Part shown: positions 27,928 through 38,122 of the stretch, piece after piece | How the letters are laid out: every line of letters starts with the position of its first letter | How positions within the stretch are numbered: the first letter of the stretch is position 1 | Source: Tsuneonella flava | Lineage (GTDB): Bacteria; Pseudomonadota; Alphaproteobacteria; Sphingomonadales; Sphingomonadaceae | Direction of reading: 5' to 3' | Length of the DNA: 64,000 nt | Assembly: GCF_002870965.1 (NCBI RefSeq) | Contig: NZ_PHSO01000004.1 | Coordinates: 186,001 to 250,000, forward strand | Notes under the pieces: generated by a model | What the model was told of the DNA's origin: nothing | Seen by the model: the letters and a program-made list of their open reading frames with translations, nothing else | Databases searched by the model: none | Made by a program: the position numbers and the translations under genes

Positions 27928-30141
27928 TCATTCTTCTTCTGTCGGCCCGGAGATGCGCGGATCGCGCGCGAACCGCATGGTGACCGCCGTGCCGCCGCCG
28001 GGCACACTGGCGAATGTCATTTCGCCGCCGTGTTCCTCGACAATCTTGTTGACGATGGCGAGGCCCAGACCGGTGCCCTTGTCACGTGTAGTGACGTAAG
28101 GTTCGACGATCCGTTCCCGATCCTGCGGCAGACCGACGCCGTTATCTGTAACGACAATTGTGATCCGGTCGTCTGTAGCGGTCACATCCACTGCGATCCG
28201 CCCGCGATAATCCGGCTCTGCCGAACGGGCGCGGGCGTCCACCGCCTCCGCCGCGTTCTTGAGTACGTTGGTCATCGCCTGGCCAAGCTGATGCCGGTCG
28301 CACGCTGCCTGCATCGGCCCTTCGGGCTGGCTCGACAGCAAATAGCTAATCTCCGGGTGCCCGACTTCCTGCAGGAACAGCGACTGGCGCACCAGATCGA
28401 GCGCGTCTTCGGAACGGAACACCGGCTTGGGCAAACGCGCGAAGCTGGAGAATTCGTCCACCATCTTCCGCAAATCGCCCACCTGACGAACGATCGTGCT
28501 GGTCAGTTCGTCGAACAGCTCGCCATCGGTTTCGATCTGCTTGCGGTAACGGCGCTTGAGCCGTTCGGTTGCGAGCTGGATCGGAGTAAGCGGGTTCTTG
28601 ATCTCGTGCGCGATCCGCCGCGCGACATCCGACCATGCGGCCTGCCGCTGATCGAGCAACTGGCGCGTGATATCTTCGAACGTAATCACCCGCCCTTCGG
28701 GTGCTTCGGCCACTTTCACCGCCAGCGTCAACAGGTCGCCATTCTTGTTATAGCTGACAATCCCGCTTGCCAGACGCGCTTCGATCAGGGCCGCCATCTG
28801 CGGCGCCACTTCATCGAGCGACAGAGGGGCGCCCTCGCCCGTTTCGGCGTTCAGCAGCAGTGCCTTTGCCGAACTGTTCATCAGCAGGATGCGCGCATCA
28901 TCGTCCACCGTGACGATCCCGGCAGTGATCGATTCCAGCACCGCTTCGATAAATGCCCGGCGTTCGTCGAGCTGGCGATTGGCGGACACCAGCGCATCGG
29001 TCTGTTTTTCAAGCTGCGATGTCATCCGGTTGAATGCCCGGTTGAGCATGCCGATTTCATCGGTGCCGGTGCGCCCTTCCACCCGCATGGCGAAATTGCC
29101 CGCGCCCACTTTCTCTGCGGCATCGACCAGTTGCGTCAACGGCTTCACCTGACGATCCGCGATCCGCAGGGCAAACCACACCGCCAGCCCGACCAGAAAC
29201 AGGCTGACGAAAAACAGCGCCAGATTGAACCGCAACTGGATCGTCTGTGCCCGCTTGGTCAACGCGTCATAACCGGTCGCCACCGCCTGCGCGTGGCGCC
29301 ATTGGCTGAATGCCAGCGCCTGCGTATTGCGCGCGTTGTAGAGGAAAATCCCGGCTTTCAGATCGACCGGAACCATCGCTTCGATCCGGGTCGGATTGCC
29401 ACGCACCACCACCGGCTCCCCCTTTTCGAGCCGCGGCAGCGCAATCTTCGCCAGTTTCTGCGGTTCGTTATCGGGTTGCAAGCCGGCAATCGCAGCGGTG
29501 CGTAGCGAACCGTCGGGCATTCGCTGGAGGATAGCGGATTCGTTCAGTTCGCGCCCCTGCACCTGAAGGATATAGGCATCCGCGAAATCCGGGTCGGTCA
29601 GTTTCAGGCTTTCGAGATAATAGCGGATGTCCGATGCCATCGTGACGGTGTTATTCGCCACTTGCAGCTGGTTTTGTTCGTAATACCCCCGCGCCAGTGC
29701 ATCGGCATTCTGCATCAGCCCGCGCGAATTGTCGGAAAACCAGAAATCCACCCCCGACTGGAACAGCACCGCGGCAAAGCCCGCGACCAGCAATGTCGGC
29801 ACAGCGGCGATCAGCGAGAAGAAGAACACCAGCCGCACATGCATTTGCGCGGTGCCGCCCGCTGCGCGCCGCAATGCCAGCCGCCTGCCCAGCAGGACCA
29901 GCAGCGTCATCGCCGGGATCAGCGTCGCAATCAGCAGCAACGCAACGTTGCCGATAGGCGGTGCCTGATTGGATTCGGGGGCCTGAGAAAACGTCAGCCA
30001 GTCGACCCAGACCATTGCGATAGTCGCCAGCGCGGCGATAATTTCCAGAATTCCGAACAGGTTCGCGCGGCCCGCTGCAACAAGCAGCCGACGCCGCCAA
30101 CGCGGACTTTTCTGGGAAGTGTGAGCTGGCAAATCGGCCAT
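27928..30141 (-). CDS. ntrY: Sensor histidine kinase NtrY
   Basis: Membrane sensor kinase of 737 residues for NtrX, with roles in nitrogen, redox or envelope sensing in alphaproteobacteria. Several hydrophobic segments lie in the first third (about 25-110), then a periplasmic part and another membrane segment near 300. HAMP, PAS (VLESITAGIVTVDDDARIL) and HisKA follow with H512 in [14 protein letters not shown], and an HATPase domain ends with DNGVGLP and TRDKGTGLGLAIV. I chose ATG 30141 because the 10-codon extension adds nothing and ADLPAHTSQ is a sensible cytoplasmic start. Confidence 0.95.
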   Translation of the reverse strand: MADLPAHTSQKSPRWRRRLLVAAGRANLFGILEIIAALATIAMVWVDWLTFSQAPESNQAPPIGNVALLLIATLIPAMTLLVLLGRRLALRRAAGGTAQMHVRLVFFFSLIAAVPTLLVAGFAAVLFQSGVDFWFSDNSRGLMQNADALARGYYEQNQLQVANNTVTMASDIRYYLESLKLTDPDFADAYILQVQGRELNESAILQRMPDGSLRTAAIAGLQPDNEPQKLAKIALPRLEKGEPVVVRGNPTRIEAMVPVDLKAGIFLYNARNTQALAFSQWRHAQAVATGYDALTKRAQTIQLRFNLALFFVSLFLVGLAVWFALRIADRQVKPLTQLVDAAEKVGAGNFAMRVEGRTGTDEIGMLNRAFNRMTSQLEKQTDALVSANRQLDERRAFIEAVLESITAGIVTVDDDARILLMNSSAKALLLNAETGEGAPLSLDEVAPQMAALIEARLASGIVSYNKNGDLLTLAVKVAEAPEGRVITFEDITRQLLDQRQAAWSDVARRIAHEIKNPLTPIQLATERLKRRYRKQIETDGELFDELTSTIVRQVGDLRKMVDEFSSFARLPKPVFRSEDALDLVRQSLFLQEVGHPEISYLLSSQPEGPMQAACDRHQLGQAMTNVLKNAAEAVDARARSAEPDYRGRIAVDVTATDDRITIVVTDNGVGLPQDRERIVEPYVTTRDKGTGLGLAIVNKIVEEHGGEMTFASVPGGGTAVTMRFARDPRISGPTEEE

Positions 30142-30192
30142 CGTTGCTCGCTTACAATAGCACTGTTGCAATTTTGCAAGAAGTTTTCGCCC

Positions 30193-30220
30193 GTCGGGGC
30201 CGGATTTTCGCCCGGCCGAC
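30193..30220. other. Imperfect hairpin between ntrC and ntrY
   Basis: GTCGG/CCGAC and CCGG/CCGG arms with a two-base bulge, located in the 95 bp gap after the ntrC stop. It could slow or end ntrBC transcription or protect its 3' end. No clear T-run follows. Confidence 0.3.
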
Positions 30221-30236
30221 CGCTACCCAATCCATC

Positions 30237-31652
30237 TCAATCGCCGCAAGCGTCGGGATCGATGGCTAGATCGGTCAGGCGTTTTCGCAGGGTATTGCGA
30301 TTGATACCAAGGATTTTCGCGGCCTGCACCTGATTCCCGCCGGTCTGCGACAGGACATGTTCGAACAGTGGCCGTTCGATTTCGGCAACCGCCGCGTGAT
30401 AGAGCGTGCCAGAGGGCAATTCGTTCGAACGCAGCCAGTCGCTTAGCACAGTGGCGAAGCCCGATTCTGCGCTGACCGGGGTTGTCTCTCGCGGTTCGCC
30501 CAGAACCGACAGGACGGTCTCGCCGTCGATCACGTCGTTCCGCGCCATCAGCGCAAGGCGATAGACGGCGTTTTTCAGTTCGCGGACATTTCCCGGCCAC
30601 CCGAACCGGCTTAACCGAGCGAGCGCGCCATCGTCGATCGTGTGGCGGGCGAGGCCCTCCGATGCCGCTTGCGTCAGGAAGTGATTGACCAGCGCGGGAA
30701 TATCGTCCCGCCGCTCTCTCAACGGCGGGAGAGTGATGGGAACCACGTTCAGCCGGTAATACAGGTCTTCGCGGAAGCGACCGGCGGCGATCATCGGTTC
30801 GAGATCGCGATTGGTCGCGGCGACGATGCGAACATCGATCGCAATTTCCTGACGCCCGCCGACCCGGCGGATCGCGCCCGATTGCAGCGCCCGCAGCAAA
30901 CGGGTCTGCGCCTCCAGCGGCATGTCGCCGATTTCGTCGAGGAACAGGGTGCCGCCATTGGCTTGCTCGAACTTGCCGATGGCTTGACTGACGGCGCCGG
31001 TGAACGCGCCCTTCTCGTGACCGAACAGCTCGCTCTCGATCAGCTCGTGCGGGATCGCGGCGGCGTTGACCGCGATAAACGGTCCCGATTTGCGGTGGCC
31101 CAGTTGATGAATGGCCTCCGCCACCAGTTCCTTGCCCGTGCCCGATTCGCCCAGCACCAGCACAGTCAGATCGTTCCGCAGAACGCGGGTAATCATGCGA
31201 TAGACGCCCTGCATCGCCTGACTGCGACCGACCAGCGGCAGCCCCCCATCGTGCTCACCGGCGTCGGGCGTGCTCAGAACCCCCGATTGCCGGGCCGCCT
31301 GCTTCACCGCATGGACCAGTTCGTCGAGGTCGAACGGTTTGGGAAAATATTCGAACGCTGCGATTTCGGTCGCCCGCACGGCGGTGTCGAGCGTGTTTTG
31401 CGCCGACAGCACGATGATCGGTAAATCGGGGTTTTCGGCACGCACCGGATCCAGGCTGGCGATCCCATCGCCATCTTCCAGCACCACATCGGTCAGCATC
31501 GCGGCATAGCGGTGCTGGGCCAGCAACCGATCCCGGCCCACGATGCTTTCCGCCCGATCGACGGCGAAACCATCTTCCTCCAGCGCAGCGGTAATCACGG
31601 TGGCGATCGAAGCGTCGTCTTCGACCAGTAGAATTTTCTGTCCCACGTGCAT
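30237..31652 (-). CDS. ntrC: Nitrogen regulation response regulator NtrC
   Basis: Sigma-54 activator of 471 residues that switches on nitrogen-assimilation genes when phosphorylated by NtrB. The receiver domain has Asp55. The AAA+ domain has Walker A GESGTGKE at 168-175 and an intact GAFTGA loop at 215-220, in contrast to NtrX. The C-terminal Fis-type helix-turn-helix is [20 protein letters not shown]. It follows ntrB with a 5 bp gap. Confidence 0.97.
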   Translation of the reverse strand: MHVGQKILLVEDDASIATVITAALEEDGFAVDRAESIVGRDRLLAQHRYAAMLTDVVLEDGDGIASLDPVRAENPDLPIIVLSAQNTLDTAVRATEIAAFEYFPKPFDLDELVHAVKQAARQSGVLSTPDAGEHDGGLPLVGRSQAMQGVYRMITRVLRNDLTVLVLGESGTGKELVAEAIHQLGHRKSGPFIAVNAAAIPHELIESELFGHEKGAFTGAVSQAIGKFEQANGGTLFLDEIGDMPLEAQTRLLRALQSGAIRRVGGRQEIAIDVRIVAATNRDLEPMIAAGRFREDLYYRLNVVPITLPPLRERRDDIPALVNHFLTQAASEGLARHTIDDGALARLSRFGWPGNVRELKNAVYRLALMARNDVIDGETVLSVLGEPRETTPVSAESGFATVLSDWLRSNELPSGTLYHAAVAEIERPLFEHVLSQTGGNQVQAAKILGINRNTLRKRLTDLAIDPDACGD

Positions 31653-31657
31653 GCCCC

Positions 31658-32722
31658 TTATCTGGCGACTGGAAGATGGACGCGGAAATGGGTCAGGCCT
31701 TCGCGCTCATCCCGCTCGTGTGTGATGCGGCCTTCCATGTCCCGCACAAGCCGTCGCACCAGCGCCAGACCGAGGCCCTGCCCGCTCTTTTTGGAGGTGA
31801 CAAACGGTTCGAACACGAATTCGCGCAGCTTTGGATCAATTCCGGGACCATTATCGGTGATTGTCAGTTCAATTGGCAGCCTGACAGACCTTCCGGGGCG
31901 AATTGCGTTGAAAATTAAACCACTTATGTAACGTGTACGGACGATAACATGTGGGTGATCCATTTCCGCACATGCGTCGCACGCGTTGCTGACGAGGTTG
32001 ATAACTACTTGTTCCAGCGCATCTTCATTGCCCATCACGGCCGGCAACGATGGATCGAACTCTTCGCGAATGGGAACAGCGGTGCGATCCGCCGCCCGCA
32101 CCGTCGAGAGCGCATTACGGATGGCGATATGCAGATTCAGGGGGGCATTGGGCTCTGAAGATGCGCTGCCAAGTCGTTGCATTCTATCAATTAATGATGC
32201 GATGCGATCGACTTCGTTCGATATCACATTGGCCAGCGGGCGGTCTTTCGGATCGAGCTTACGGGCCAGCAACTGCCCCGCCCCACGGATCGCCGCCAGC
32301 GGGTTTTTGATCTCATGCGCCAGCACCGCGGGCGCACGCAAACCTGCTTCGCGTGGGTCATCCTCCCCCATGTCATCTTGCCCGGAATCTGAAAGGGTTA
32401 GCACGCGCCACCCCTTATGAGCGACCAGCGGCGACAGCGTCAGATTGACTCGCCTTTCGCCCGTTGCCGTCGAAATCGCCACGCTTCGCGCAACCAGTCG
32501 CCCCTCCGGCTGTCGCGCATGAGAAGCGACCCGCGGGTCGGGAATTGTCAGGACATCGTATATCGGCTTGCCAACCAGCCGCCGCGCACTCTGGCCAAGC
32601 ATATCTTCCGCCGCAGGATTTGCCTCGGCAATCTGCATATCCGGGTCCAGCAAGAGCATTGCGAACACCAGCCCATTGACCTGCGAACGCAAGCTTGGAG
32701 GCGGCGCCATAGGCGAGGTCAT
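31658..32722 (-). CDS. ntrB: Nitrogen regulation histidine kinase NtrB
   Basis: Cytosolic kinase/phosphatase of 354 residues controlled by PII and acting on NtrC. An N-terminal PAS domain (about 10-110; [19 protein letters not shown]) precedes HisKA with His136 in [17 protein letters not shown]. The HATPase domain ends in DNGPGIDP and [18 protein letters not shown] 32722 overlaps the dusB stop as ATGA, which fixes the start; the longer reading frame would lie inside dusB. Confidence 0.96.
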   Translation of the reverse strand: MTSPMAPPPSLRSQVNGLVFAMLLLDPDMQIAEANPAAEDMLGQSARRLVGKPIYDVLTIPDPRVASHARQPEGRLVARSVAISTATGERRVNLTLSPLVAHKGWRVLTLSDSGQDDMGEDDPREAGLRAPAVLAHEIKNPLAAIRGAGQLLARKLDPKDRPLANVISNEVDRIASLIDRMQRLGSASSEPNAPLNLHIAIRNALSTVRAADRTAVPIREEFDPSLPAVMGNEDALEQVVINLVSNACDACAEMDHPHVIVRTRYISGLIFNAIRPGRSVRLPIELTITDNGPGIDPKLREFVFEPFVTSKKSGQGLGLALVRRLVRDMEGRITHERDEREGLTHFRVHLPVAR

Positions 32723-33735
32723 GCCGCTCTGCGTTCGAAGAAAGGTTCGTAGAACCGGTCGATCTCGCCACGCACTTGCCTGGGATCGTCGATGAAGTTG
32801 ACTTTGTTGCGGAATTCTGCCGACCCGTGCAGTCCTTTCGTGTACCATCCCAGATGCTTACGCGCCATCTTGACGCCGACATCGTCGCCGTAGTGTTCAA
32901 GCATGGCATCATAATGCTCTCTCAGTACCCCATGCTGCTCGACCAGATCGGGGGCGGCAAGCGCCTCTCCCGTACGAAGCCAATGCATTATCTGCCCCAA
33001 CAGCCACGGTTTACCATAGGCTCCGCGACCTATCATCACGCCATCGGCACCGGATTCCCGCAGGGCCCTTTCAGCATCTTCGATGGTGCAAATATCGCCG
33101 TTCACGATGACCGGGATCGAAACCGCCTGCTTCACCTTTTCCACGAAAGCCCAGTCGGCGCTGCCCTTATACATCTGGTTCCGTGTGCGCCCGTGAACCG
33201 TTATCATCTTCACGCCCAGATCTTCGGCAATTCGGGCGAGTTCGGGCGCGTTGAGGCTGTCATGATCCCAGCCCATCCGCATCTTGACCGTCACAGGGAC
33301 ATCGACTGCCTTGACGGTCGCCTCCATCAGGCGGGTGGCAAGCGGCACTTCCCGCATCAATGCTGACCCGGCGAGTTGGCCGACAACTTTTCGAACCGGG
33401 CAACCGAAGTTGATATCGATGATCGCCGCACCATTATCTTCCTGAAGCTTCGCGGCTTCGCCCATTGAATAAGGGTCGCAACCGACAAGCTGCATGGAAA
33501 CGGGGTCTTCTATCGGCGCCCAGGCTGCCTTTTGAATCGACTGGCGTGTTTCGCGGATCGCCGCCTCGCTTGCGATCATTTCGGTCACGTTAAGGCCAGA
33601 ACCGTACCGACGCACCAGAGCGCGAAAAGGCAAGTCGGTCACACCTGTCATCGGAGCGAGGACGACAGGCGATTCAATCGTCACCGGCCCGACCTGAATC
33701 GGCTTAAGCGTCAAAGGAGGGGGAGTATCCGTCAT
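32719..33735 (-). CDS. dusB: tRNA-dihydrouridine synthase DusB (NifR3)
   Basis: FMN enzyme that reduces uridines in the tRNA D-loop. 338 residues in a TIM barrel. The family motif [13 protein letters not shown] is near residue 26-38, the catalytic Cys112 is in [10 protein letters not shown], and the C-terminal helical domain starts near [12 protein letters not shown]. As the first gene of dusB-ntrB-ntrC-ntrY-ntrX-hfq-hflX it carries the operon promoter upstream. A 15 bp palindrome sits 8 nt before its ATG. Confidence 0.96.
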   Translation of the reverse strand: MTDTPPPLTLKPIQVGPVTIESPVVLAPMTGVTDLPFRALVRRYGSGLNVTEMIASEAAIRETRQSIQKAAWAPIEDPVSMQLVGCDPYSMGEAAKLQEDNGAAIIDINFGCPVRKVVGQLAGSALMREVPLATRLMEATVKAVDVPVTVKMRMGWDHDSLNAPELARIAEDLGVKMITVHGRTRNQMYKGSADWAFVEKVKQAVSIPVIVNGDICTIEDAERALRESGADGVMIGRGAYGKPWLLGQIMHWLRTGEALAAPDLVEQHGVLREHYDAMLEHYGDDVGVKMARKHLGWYTKGLHGSAEFRNKVNFIDDPRQVRGEIDRFYEPFFERRAA

Positions 33736-33742
33736 ATAGTGT

Positions 33743-33757
33743 GCCTAAAATTTAGGC
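33743..33757. promoter_or_regulatory. Palindrome at the dusB ribosome binding region
   Basis: GCCTAAA-A-TTTAGGC, two 7 bp arms around one base, 8 nt before the dusB start codon and overlapping its likely ribosome binding site (TAGGCA on the minus strand). It could be an operator for the whole ntr operon or a small RNA hairpin hiding the site. The 72 bp dusB-ispDF gap holds no other clear element. Confidence 0.4.
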
Positions 33758-33807
33758 AGCGCATAGTGGATTGCCCATTTGCGTGCAAGGCGTTAGCGCG
33801 CTGAGTG

Positions 33808-34956
33808 ATGGCCGAAGCTGCCCCCCTCCCCTCATATGCGGCGATCGTGGTTGCCGCTGGAAAAGGCCAGCGCGCCGGCCAGCCAATTCCCAAACAGTTT
33901 GTTTTATGGCGAGGCAAGCCCGTCGTACGGCATTCGGTCGAAGCTTTTCTCGCCAACGGGGCTGTGCCGGTTATTGTCGTGATCCCGCCCGATTGCGAGG
34001 CTCTGGCGGAAGACGCGTTGCGCGGCCTTGATGGATATCGCCTCGTCCCGGGCGGAGCGACGCGGCAGGAGTCAGTGGCCGCGGGCCTTCAGGCTTTAAA
34101 GCCCGACAATCCAGAGCGCGTTCTGATCCATGATGCCGCGCGCCCCGACTTACAGCGCCCCGTCATCGAGTGGCTTTTACAGGAAATAACGGATCATCCC
34201 GGTGCGATTCCGGTTCTGCCGGTGGTGGACAGCCTGGTTATCGATGAAGGCCGGACAATGGCGGGTACGGCGGATCGCGACGTGCTCCGTCGGGTGCAGA
34301 CTCCGCAGGCATTCCGCTACCTCGATATTCTCGATGCCCATGCATCTTGGCAAAAAGAACCCACTGCCGGGGATGACGCGCAGGTTTTGCGTGCCAGTGG
34401 CGGAGTAGTCCGCCTTGTCAAAGGGGATGAGAGGTTGGCCAAATTGACCTTTGCCGAAGATTTTTTAAGCGCGCCTCCCCCCGTGCGTACTGGCACGGGA
34501 TTCGACGTACACCGGCTGGTCGGCGGCGAGGATCTGTGGCTATGCGGCATACAGATACCGCATTCCAGAGGTTTGTCCGGGCACAGCGATGCCGATGTGG
34601 CGCTCCATGCTGTTGTCGACGCCTTGCTAGGGGCGGTTGGCGCCGGCGATATTGGTTCCCATTTTCCACCAAGCGATCCGCAATGGCAGGGCGCGCCTTC
34701 CTTCCGCTTTGTTGAACACGCTGTCGAGCAGGTTGCTGCCGCCGGATACCGGATCGGCAACATCGATCTTACACTGATTTGCGAAGAACCGAAAATCGGG
34801 CCACACCGCCTTGCCATGCGAGACAAGCTTGCGGAAATTGCGGGCGTGGAGGCCAGCCTGATAAGTGTAAAGGCTACGACGACGGAGCGGCTTGGTTTTG
34901 CAGGGCGCAGCGAAGGAATCGCCGCGCAAGCAGTGGCGACGGTTTTGGCTTTTTAG
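33808..34956 (+). CDS. ispDF: Bifunctional IspD/IspF isoprenoid enzyme
   Basis: Fuses two steps of the MEP pathway: 2-C-methyl-D-erythritol 4-phosphate cytidylyltransferase and MECDP synthase. The IspD half (about 1-220) has VVAAGKGQRAG at the start and VLIHDAARP near 110. The IspF half (about 228-382) begins RTGTGFDVHRL and has the zinc-site SGHSDADVALHA and ending TTTERLGFAGRSEGIA. The 382-residue fusion is common in alphaproteobacteria. The start is ATG 33808 (a GTG codon directly precedes it). IspE, the step between, is not in the window. Confidence 0.96.
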   Translation: MAEAAPLPSYAAIVVAAGKGQRAGQPIPKQFVLWRGKPVVRHSVEAFLANGAVPVIVVIPPDCEALAEDALRGLDGYRLVPGGATRQESVAAGLQALKPDNPERVLIHDAARPDLQRPVIEWLLQEITDHPGAIPVLPVVDSLVIDEGRTMAGTADRDVLRRVQTPQAFRYLDILDAHASWQKEPTAGDDAQVLRASGGVVRLVKGDERLAKLTFAEDFLSAPPPVRTGTGFDVHRLVGGEDLWLCGIQIPHSRGLSGHSDADVALHAVVDALLGAVGAGDIGSHFPPSDPQWQGAPSFRFVEHAVEQVAAAGYRIGNIDLTLICEEPKIGPHRLAMRDKLAEIAGVEASLISVKATTTERLGFAGRSEGIAAQAVATVLAF

Positions 34957-34977
34957 AGCCTGCGAAGGGAATTTTTG

Positions 34978-35514
34978 ATGAATGTCCGAACCCAACTGAT
35001 CGGTGGTGCGGCCGCTTTGATTGCTTTGGCGCAACCGCAAGTCTCGCTGGCGCAGGACTGCATCTCCAAGCGAGAAGTTGGCAGTTTGGTGATGTATATG
35101 ATGCCTATTGCGATCGACAGTGTGGATCAGGCATGCAGTGCCCGCCTCTCGCCAGACGGCTTTCTGGCGAGAGGCGCAGCCGAGATGCGAGAGCGTTACG
35201 CAGCTATGTCAGATAAAGAATGGCCCAACGCACGACGCGCATTGTTCAAGTTTGCACGGAACGGAAGGCCTGCCGAAGCCGATGATCCATTCGACTTCTC
35301 GGCCTTTCCAGACGAGGCGGTAAGGCCACTTGCCACTGCCATGTTCGGAACGAAAATTCGCAACGCGATCAAGGTGGATGACTGCGCAAATTATGAAGAA
35401 GCCCTGCAGGTTTTTTCACCCATCGAACCGAACGATGTTGCCAACCTGGTGGCCTTCATTGCATCGGTGGCAAAAGTTAAAAACCCGTCGGTTTGTAAGG
35501 AGCCGCAGGAATGA
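34978..35514 (+). CDS. Secreted protein of unknown function
   Basis: 178 residues with a clear signal peptide ending at VSLA-QDC. The mature part has four Cys, at DC, AC, DC and VC, which could form two disulfides in the periplasm. The rest is helical with no motif I recognise. ATG 34978 has AAGGGA about 8 nt upstream; a TTG codon before it is not used. It lies between ispDF (21 bp gap) and a CinA-family gene that overlaps its stop, so the three are probably one transcript. A perfect 13 bp inverted repeat lies inside the coding region. Confidence 0.8.
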   Translation: MNVRTQLIGGAAALIALAQPQVSLAQDCISKREVGSLVMYMMPIAIDSVDQACSARLSPDGFLARGAAEMRERYAAMSDKEWPNARRALFKFARNGRPAEADDPFDFSAFPDEAVRPLATAMFGTKIRNAIKVDDCANYEEALQVFSPIEPNDVANLVAFIASVAKVKNPSVCKEPQE

Positions 35515-36011
35515 CCGGATCTGTTTTGCCTGACGAGATTGTCGAACTCGCTCAGAAAGTGGTGGACGAAAATGCTCGTCTCGGGCGCAAAGTAGTCACT
35601 GCAGAAAGCTGTACTGGCGGCCTGGTCGCCGCAGCCGTTACGGAAATACCCGGCTCTTCCGCTGTCCTCGATCGCGGCTTTGTGACTTATTCGAATCAAG
35701 CAAAACAAGAAACGCTCGGTGTATCGAGCGAACTGATCGAAACGTTTGGCGCCGTATCCATCGCATGTGTATGGGCGATGGCTCAGGGAGCTTTGGAAAA
35801 AAGCGGGGCCGATGTGGCGGTGGCGATCAGCGGTGTTGCTGGCCCAGACGGCGGAACCGAGTTGAAACCTGTCGGCACAGTTGTTTTTGCCCGCGCACTT
35901 CGCGGCAAAGACGGTGAGCCAGAGGGTGAAATGAAGCTGTTCGACGGACAATCGCGCGGTGAAGTCCGCCGTCAGGCAACGCTCTGCGCGCTCGAACTGT
36001 TGTTGCCATAA
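35511..36011 (+). CDS. CinA C-terminal domain protein (nicotinamide-nucleotide amidohydrolase, PncC type)
   Basis: 166 residues corresponding to the stand-alone CinA C-terminal domain, which converts NMN to nicotinate mononucleotide in pyridine-nucleotide recycling. Signature TAESCTGGLVAAAVTEIPGS starts near residue 29, followed by GFVTYSNQAK and ISGVAGPDGGT. The N-terminal MoCF-like domain of full CinA is absent. The ATG overlaps the stop of the secreted-protein gene. Its last 40 nt overlap the end of a convergent COQ10-like gene, which is unusual but both frames are well supported. Confidence 0.93.
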   Translation: MTGSVLPDEIVELAQKVVDENARLGRKVVTAESCTGGLVAAAVTEIPGSSAVLDRGFVTYSNQAKQETLGVSSELIETFGAVSIACVWAMAQGALEKSGADVAVAISGVAGPDGGTELKPVGTVVFARALRGKDGEPEGEMKLFDGQSRGEVRRQATLCALELLLP

Positions 36012-36433
36012 AGGGCATCGGCGCGGGCTTCGAATGCAGCGACCATTTTGCGAAATGCGCGATCGAAATACTGGCCAGCGAGTGCCTCGAACATCCTGTT
36101 GCGAAATGTGAAATCGACTGCAAAATCGACTTCGCACCCGCCATCCGGTAAATCCGTGAAAGTCCAGACGTTATCCAGATCCTTCATCGGACCGTCGATA
36201 TACTGGACCTCTATCCGATGTGGGCGATTCTTCCTCACGCGCGAAGTGAACTTTTCCCGCAACGCCTTGAACCCAACGAGCATGTCGGCAACCATTTCAG
36301 TTTCACTGTCCGACCGGATACGCGTTGCAACCACCCAAGGCAGAAATTCGCTGTAATCACCGACGTCAGCGACCAGATCAAACATCTGGCCAGCACTGTA
36401 AGGCAAGCGCCGTACTTCGCGAATGCCCGGCAT
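35972..36433 (-). CDS. COQ10/RatA-like START-domain protein
   Basis: 153 residues of the polyketide cyclase/START family related to mitochondrial Coq10 and bacterial RatA/YfjG; probably binds ubiquinone or its intermediates. Family residues include REVRRLPYSAGQMFDLVADV near the start, YSEFLPWVVA, and VDFAVDFTFRNRMF. The toxin name sometimes given to this family is not supported here, as no RatB antitoxin gene is adjacent. The ATG shares one base with the lipA stop, a pairing seen in many alphaproteobacteria. Confidence 0.92.
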   Translation of the reverse strand: MPGIREVRRLPYSAGQMFDLVADVGDYSEFLPWVVATRIRSDSETEMVADMLVGFKALREKFTSRVRKNRPHRIEVQYIDGPMKDLDNVWTFTDLPDGGCEVDFAVDFTFRNRMFEALAGQYFDRAFRKMVAAFEARADALYGNNSSSAQSVA

Positions 36434-37359
36434 CAGGCCTGACGCTTAGCCAGTTTTGCTTCGCGGGCTGCTTTCATTTCTGCGAAATCATCGCCTGCGT
36501 GATAGCTTGATCGGGTCAGCGGAGTGGCTGCAACCTGCAAAAACCCCTTTGCGCGTGCGATCGATCCATAGGCTGCGAAGGCCTTGGGATCGACGAACTC
36601 CTCGACCTTTGCGTGTTTGGGCGTGGGCTGAAGATATTGCCCCATCGTTATGAAATCGATGTCCGCGCTCCGCATATCATCCATCACCTGATGAACTTCC
36701 AGGCGCGTCTCACCCAATCCCAGCATGATACCGGACTTCGTGAAAATCAGCGGATTATGCGCCTTGACTTCTTCGAGCAAACGCAACGAAGCATAGTACC
36801 GCGCCCCGGGGCGGATGGTGGGATAAAGCCGTGGAATCGTTTCCAGATTGTGGTTGAACACATCTGGCCCGGCTTCGCAGATTTCCTCAATCGACTGCTT
36901 CATCCTTCCGCGAAAATCGGGAGTCAGAATTTCAATCGTTGTGTCCGGTGTCTCGCGCCGCAAAGCCTTGATGACTTTCACGAACTGCCCTGCCCCACGA
37001 TCGGGCAGATCGTCGCGATCAACGCTGGTGATAACGATATGCGCCAACCCCATTTCTGCCGCGGCGATTGCGGTGTTTTCCGGCTCAAACGGATCGACTG
37101 GCATCGGCATACCGGTCTTGATGTTGCAAAACCGACATGCACGGGTGCAGGTGTCGCCCAGAATCATGACTGTCGCATGCTTCTTGGTCCAGCATTCGCC
37201 AATATTCGGACACGCCGCTTCCTCGCAAACCGTATGCAAGCTGAGATCGCGCATCAGTTTACGCGTTTCGTTGTACCCCTTGCTGGTGGGGGCCTTAACG
37301 CGAATCCAGTCTGGCTTGCGCTGACGTTCCGGGCGAAGTGCGGATGAAAGGTCGTTCAT
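36433..37359 (-). CDS. lipA: Lipoyl synthase
   Basis: Radical SAM enzyme of 308 residues that inserts two sulfurs into octanoyl chains on lipoyl domains. The auxiliary cluster ligands are C45, C50 and C56, and the radical SAM motif CTRACRFC supplies C71, C75 and C78. I chose ATG 37359 ([18 protein letters not shown]) over one 19 codons upstream, as this start matches the family. Its product modifies proteins such as the lipoyl-bearing PdhB encoded 10 kb away. Confidence 0.97.
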   Translation of the reverse strand: MNDLSSALRPERQRKPDWIRVKAPTSKGYNETRKLMRDLSLHTVCEEAACPNIGECWTKKHATVMILGDTCTRACRFCNIKTGMPMPVDPFEPENTAIAAAEMGLAHIVITSVDRDDLPDRGAGQFVKVIKALRRETPDTTIEILTPDFRGRMKQSIEEICEAGPDVFNHNLETIPRLYPTIRPGARYYASLRLLEEVKAHNPLIFTKSGIMLGLGETRLEVHQVMDDMRSADIDFITMGQYLQPTPKHAKVEEFVDPKAFAAYGSIARAKGFLQVAATPLTRSSYHAGDDFAEMKAAREAKLAKRQA

Positions 37360-37419
37360 GACCGTGCACTTAGTATCGGGGCTTGCCAGAGGCAATGCCA
37401 TGCGGCAATCCGACACGTG

Positions 37420-38073
37420 ATGAATACGAAGCCGTCCTTAGAACTCGCAAGCCTGATAGAGGGTTACCGTCGTTTTCGTGCCAATGGGTGGAACCCGCGG
37501 CGCGAACGATGGGCAGCATTGCGCGAAGGGCAGGAGCCGCGCGTGATGGTTATCGCCTGCTCCGACAGCAGAGTCGATCCAGCACAAATATTCGATGTCG
37601 ATCCGGGACAGATCTTCGTCGTTCGCAATGTCGCCGCGATGGTTCCTCCGTTCGAAACCAATCCCGGGCATCACGGTGTTTCTGCTGCTTTGGAATTTGC
37701 CGTGCAGGTTCTGAGAGTTCGTGAAATTGTGGTGATGGGTCATGGAATGTGCGGCGGGTGCAAGGCGGCATTGACACAGGAACTGGCTGGCACCGAACCC
37801 GGCAAAGGTGGCTTTATCGCCGATTGGATCGAACTTCTCGATGGCGCGCGCGAAGAAGTGGTGCACAAGCATGGCATCGAAGGGCGCGAAGCAGAAAAAG
37901 CGATGGAGTTGGCCGGGGTGAAGGTCAGCCTTGCCAACCTGCGGACTTTTCCTTGTGTTTCGGAACTGGAAAGCCGGGGTAAGCTCACTTTGCGTGGAGC
38001 ATTCTTTGCGATTTCCGATGGGCTGTTGCACGTGCTGGATGAAGAAAGTGGAGAGTTCTCGCCGGTCGAATAA
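37420..38073 (+). CDS. Beta-class carbonic anhydrase
   Basis: Interconverts CO2 and bicarbonate; 217 residues. Zinc ligands Cys47, His108 and Cys111 and the Asp49/Arg51 dyad are visible in ACSDSRVDP and GHGMCGGC. No signal peptide, so cytoplasmic. The start may be this ATG or a GTG directly before it. It is divergent from lipA; the 60 bp between the two starts must hold both promoters. A bicarbonate supply role for CarAB or carboxylases is plausible but inferred. Confidence 0.94.
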   Translation: MNTKPSLELASLIEGYRRFRANGWNPRRERWAALREGQEPRVMVIACSDSRVDPAQIFDVDPGQIFVVRNVAAMVPPFETNPGHHGVSAALEFAVQVLRVREIVVMGHGMCGGCKAALTQELAGTEPGKGGFIADWIELLDGAREEVVHKHGIEGREAEKAMELAGVKVSLANLRTFPCVSELESRGKLTLRGAFFAISDGLLHVLDEESGEFSPVE

Positions 38074-38122
38074 CGGCGATCCAAGGTTGCGGACCTGCTC
38101 CATCCGGCCCATTTAACCGGCT

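Noticed and set aside
28030-29505. 491-codon plus-strand frame opposite ntrY
   Set aside because: Antisense shadow; ntrY has complete domain motifs on the other strand.
35972-36433. RatA toxin of a toxin-antitoxin system
   Set aside because: No RatB partner; the family is better understood as COQ10-like, and it sits with lipA as in many alphaproteobacteria.
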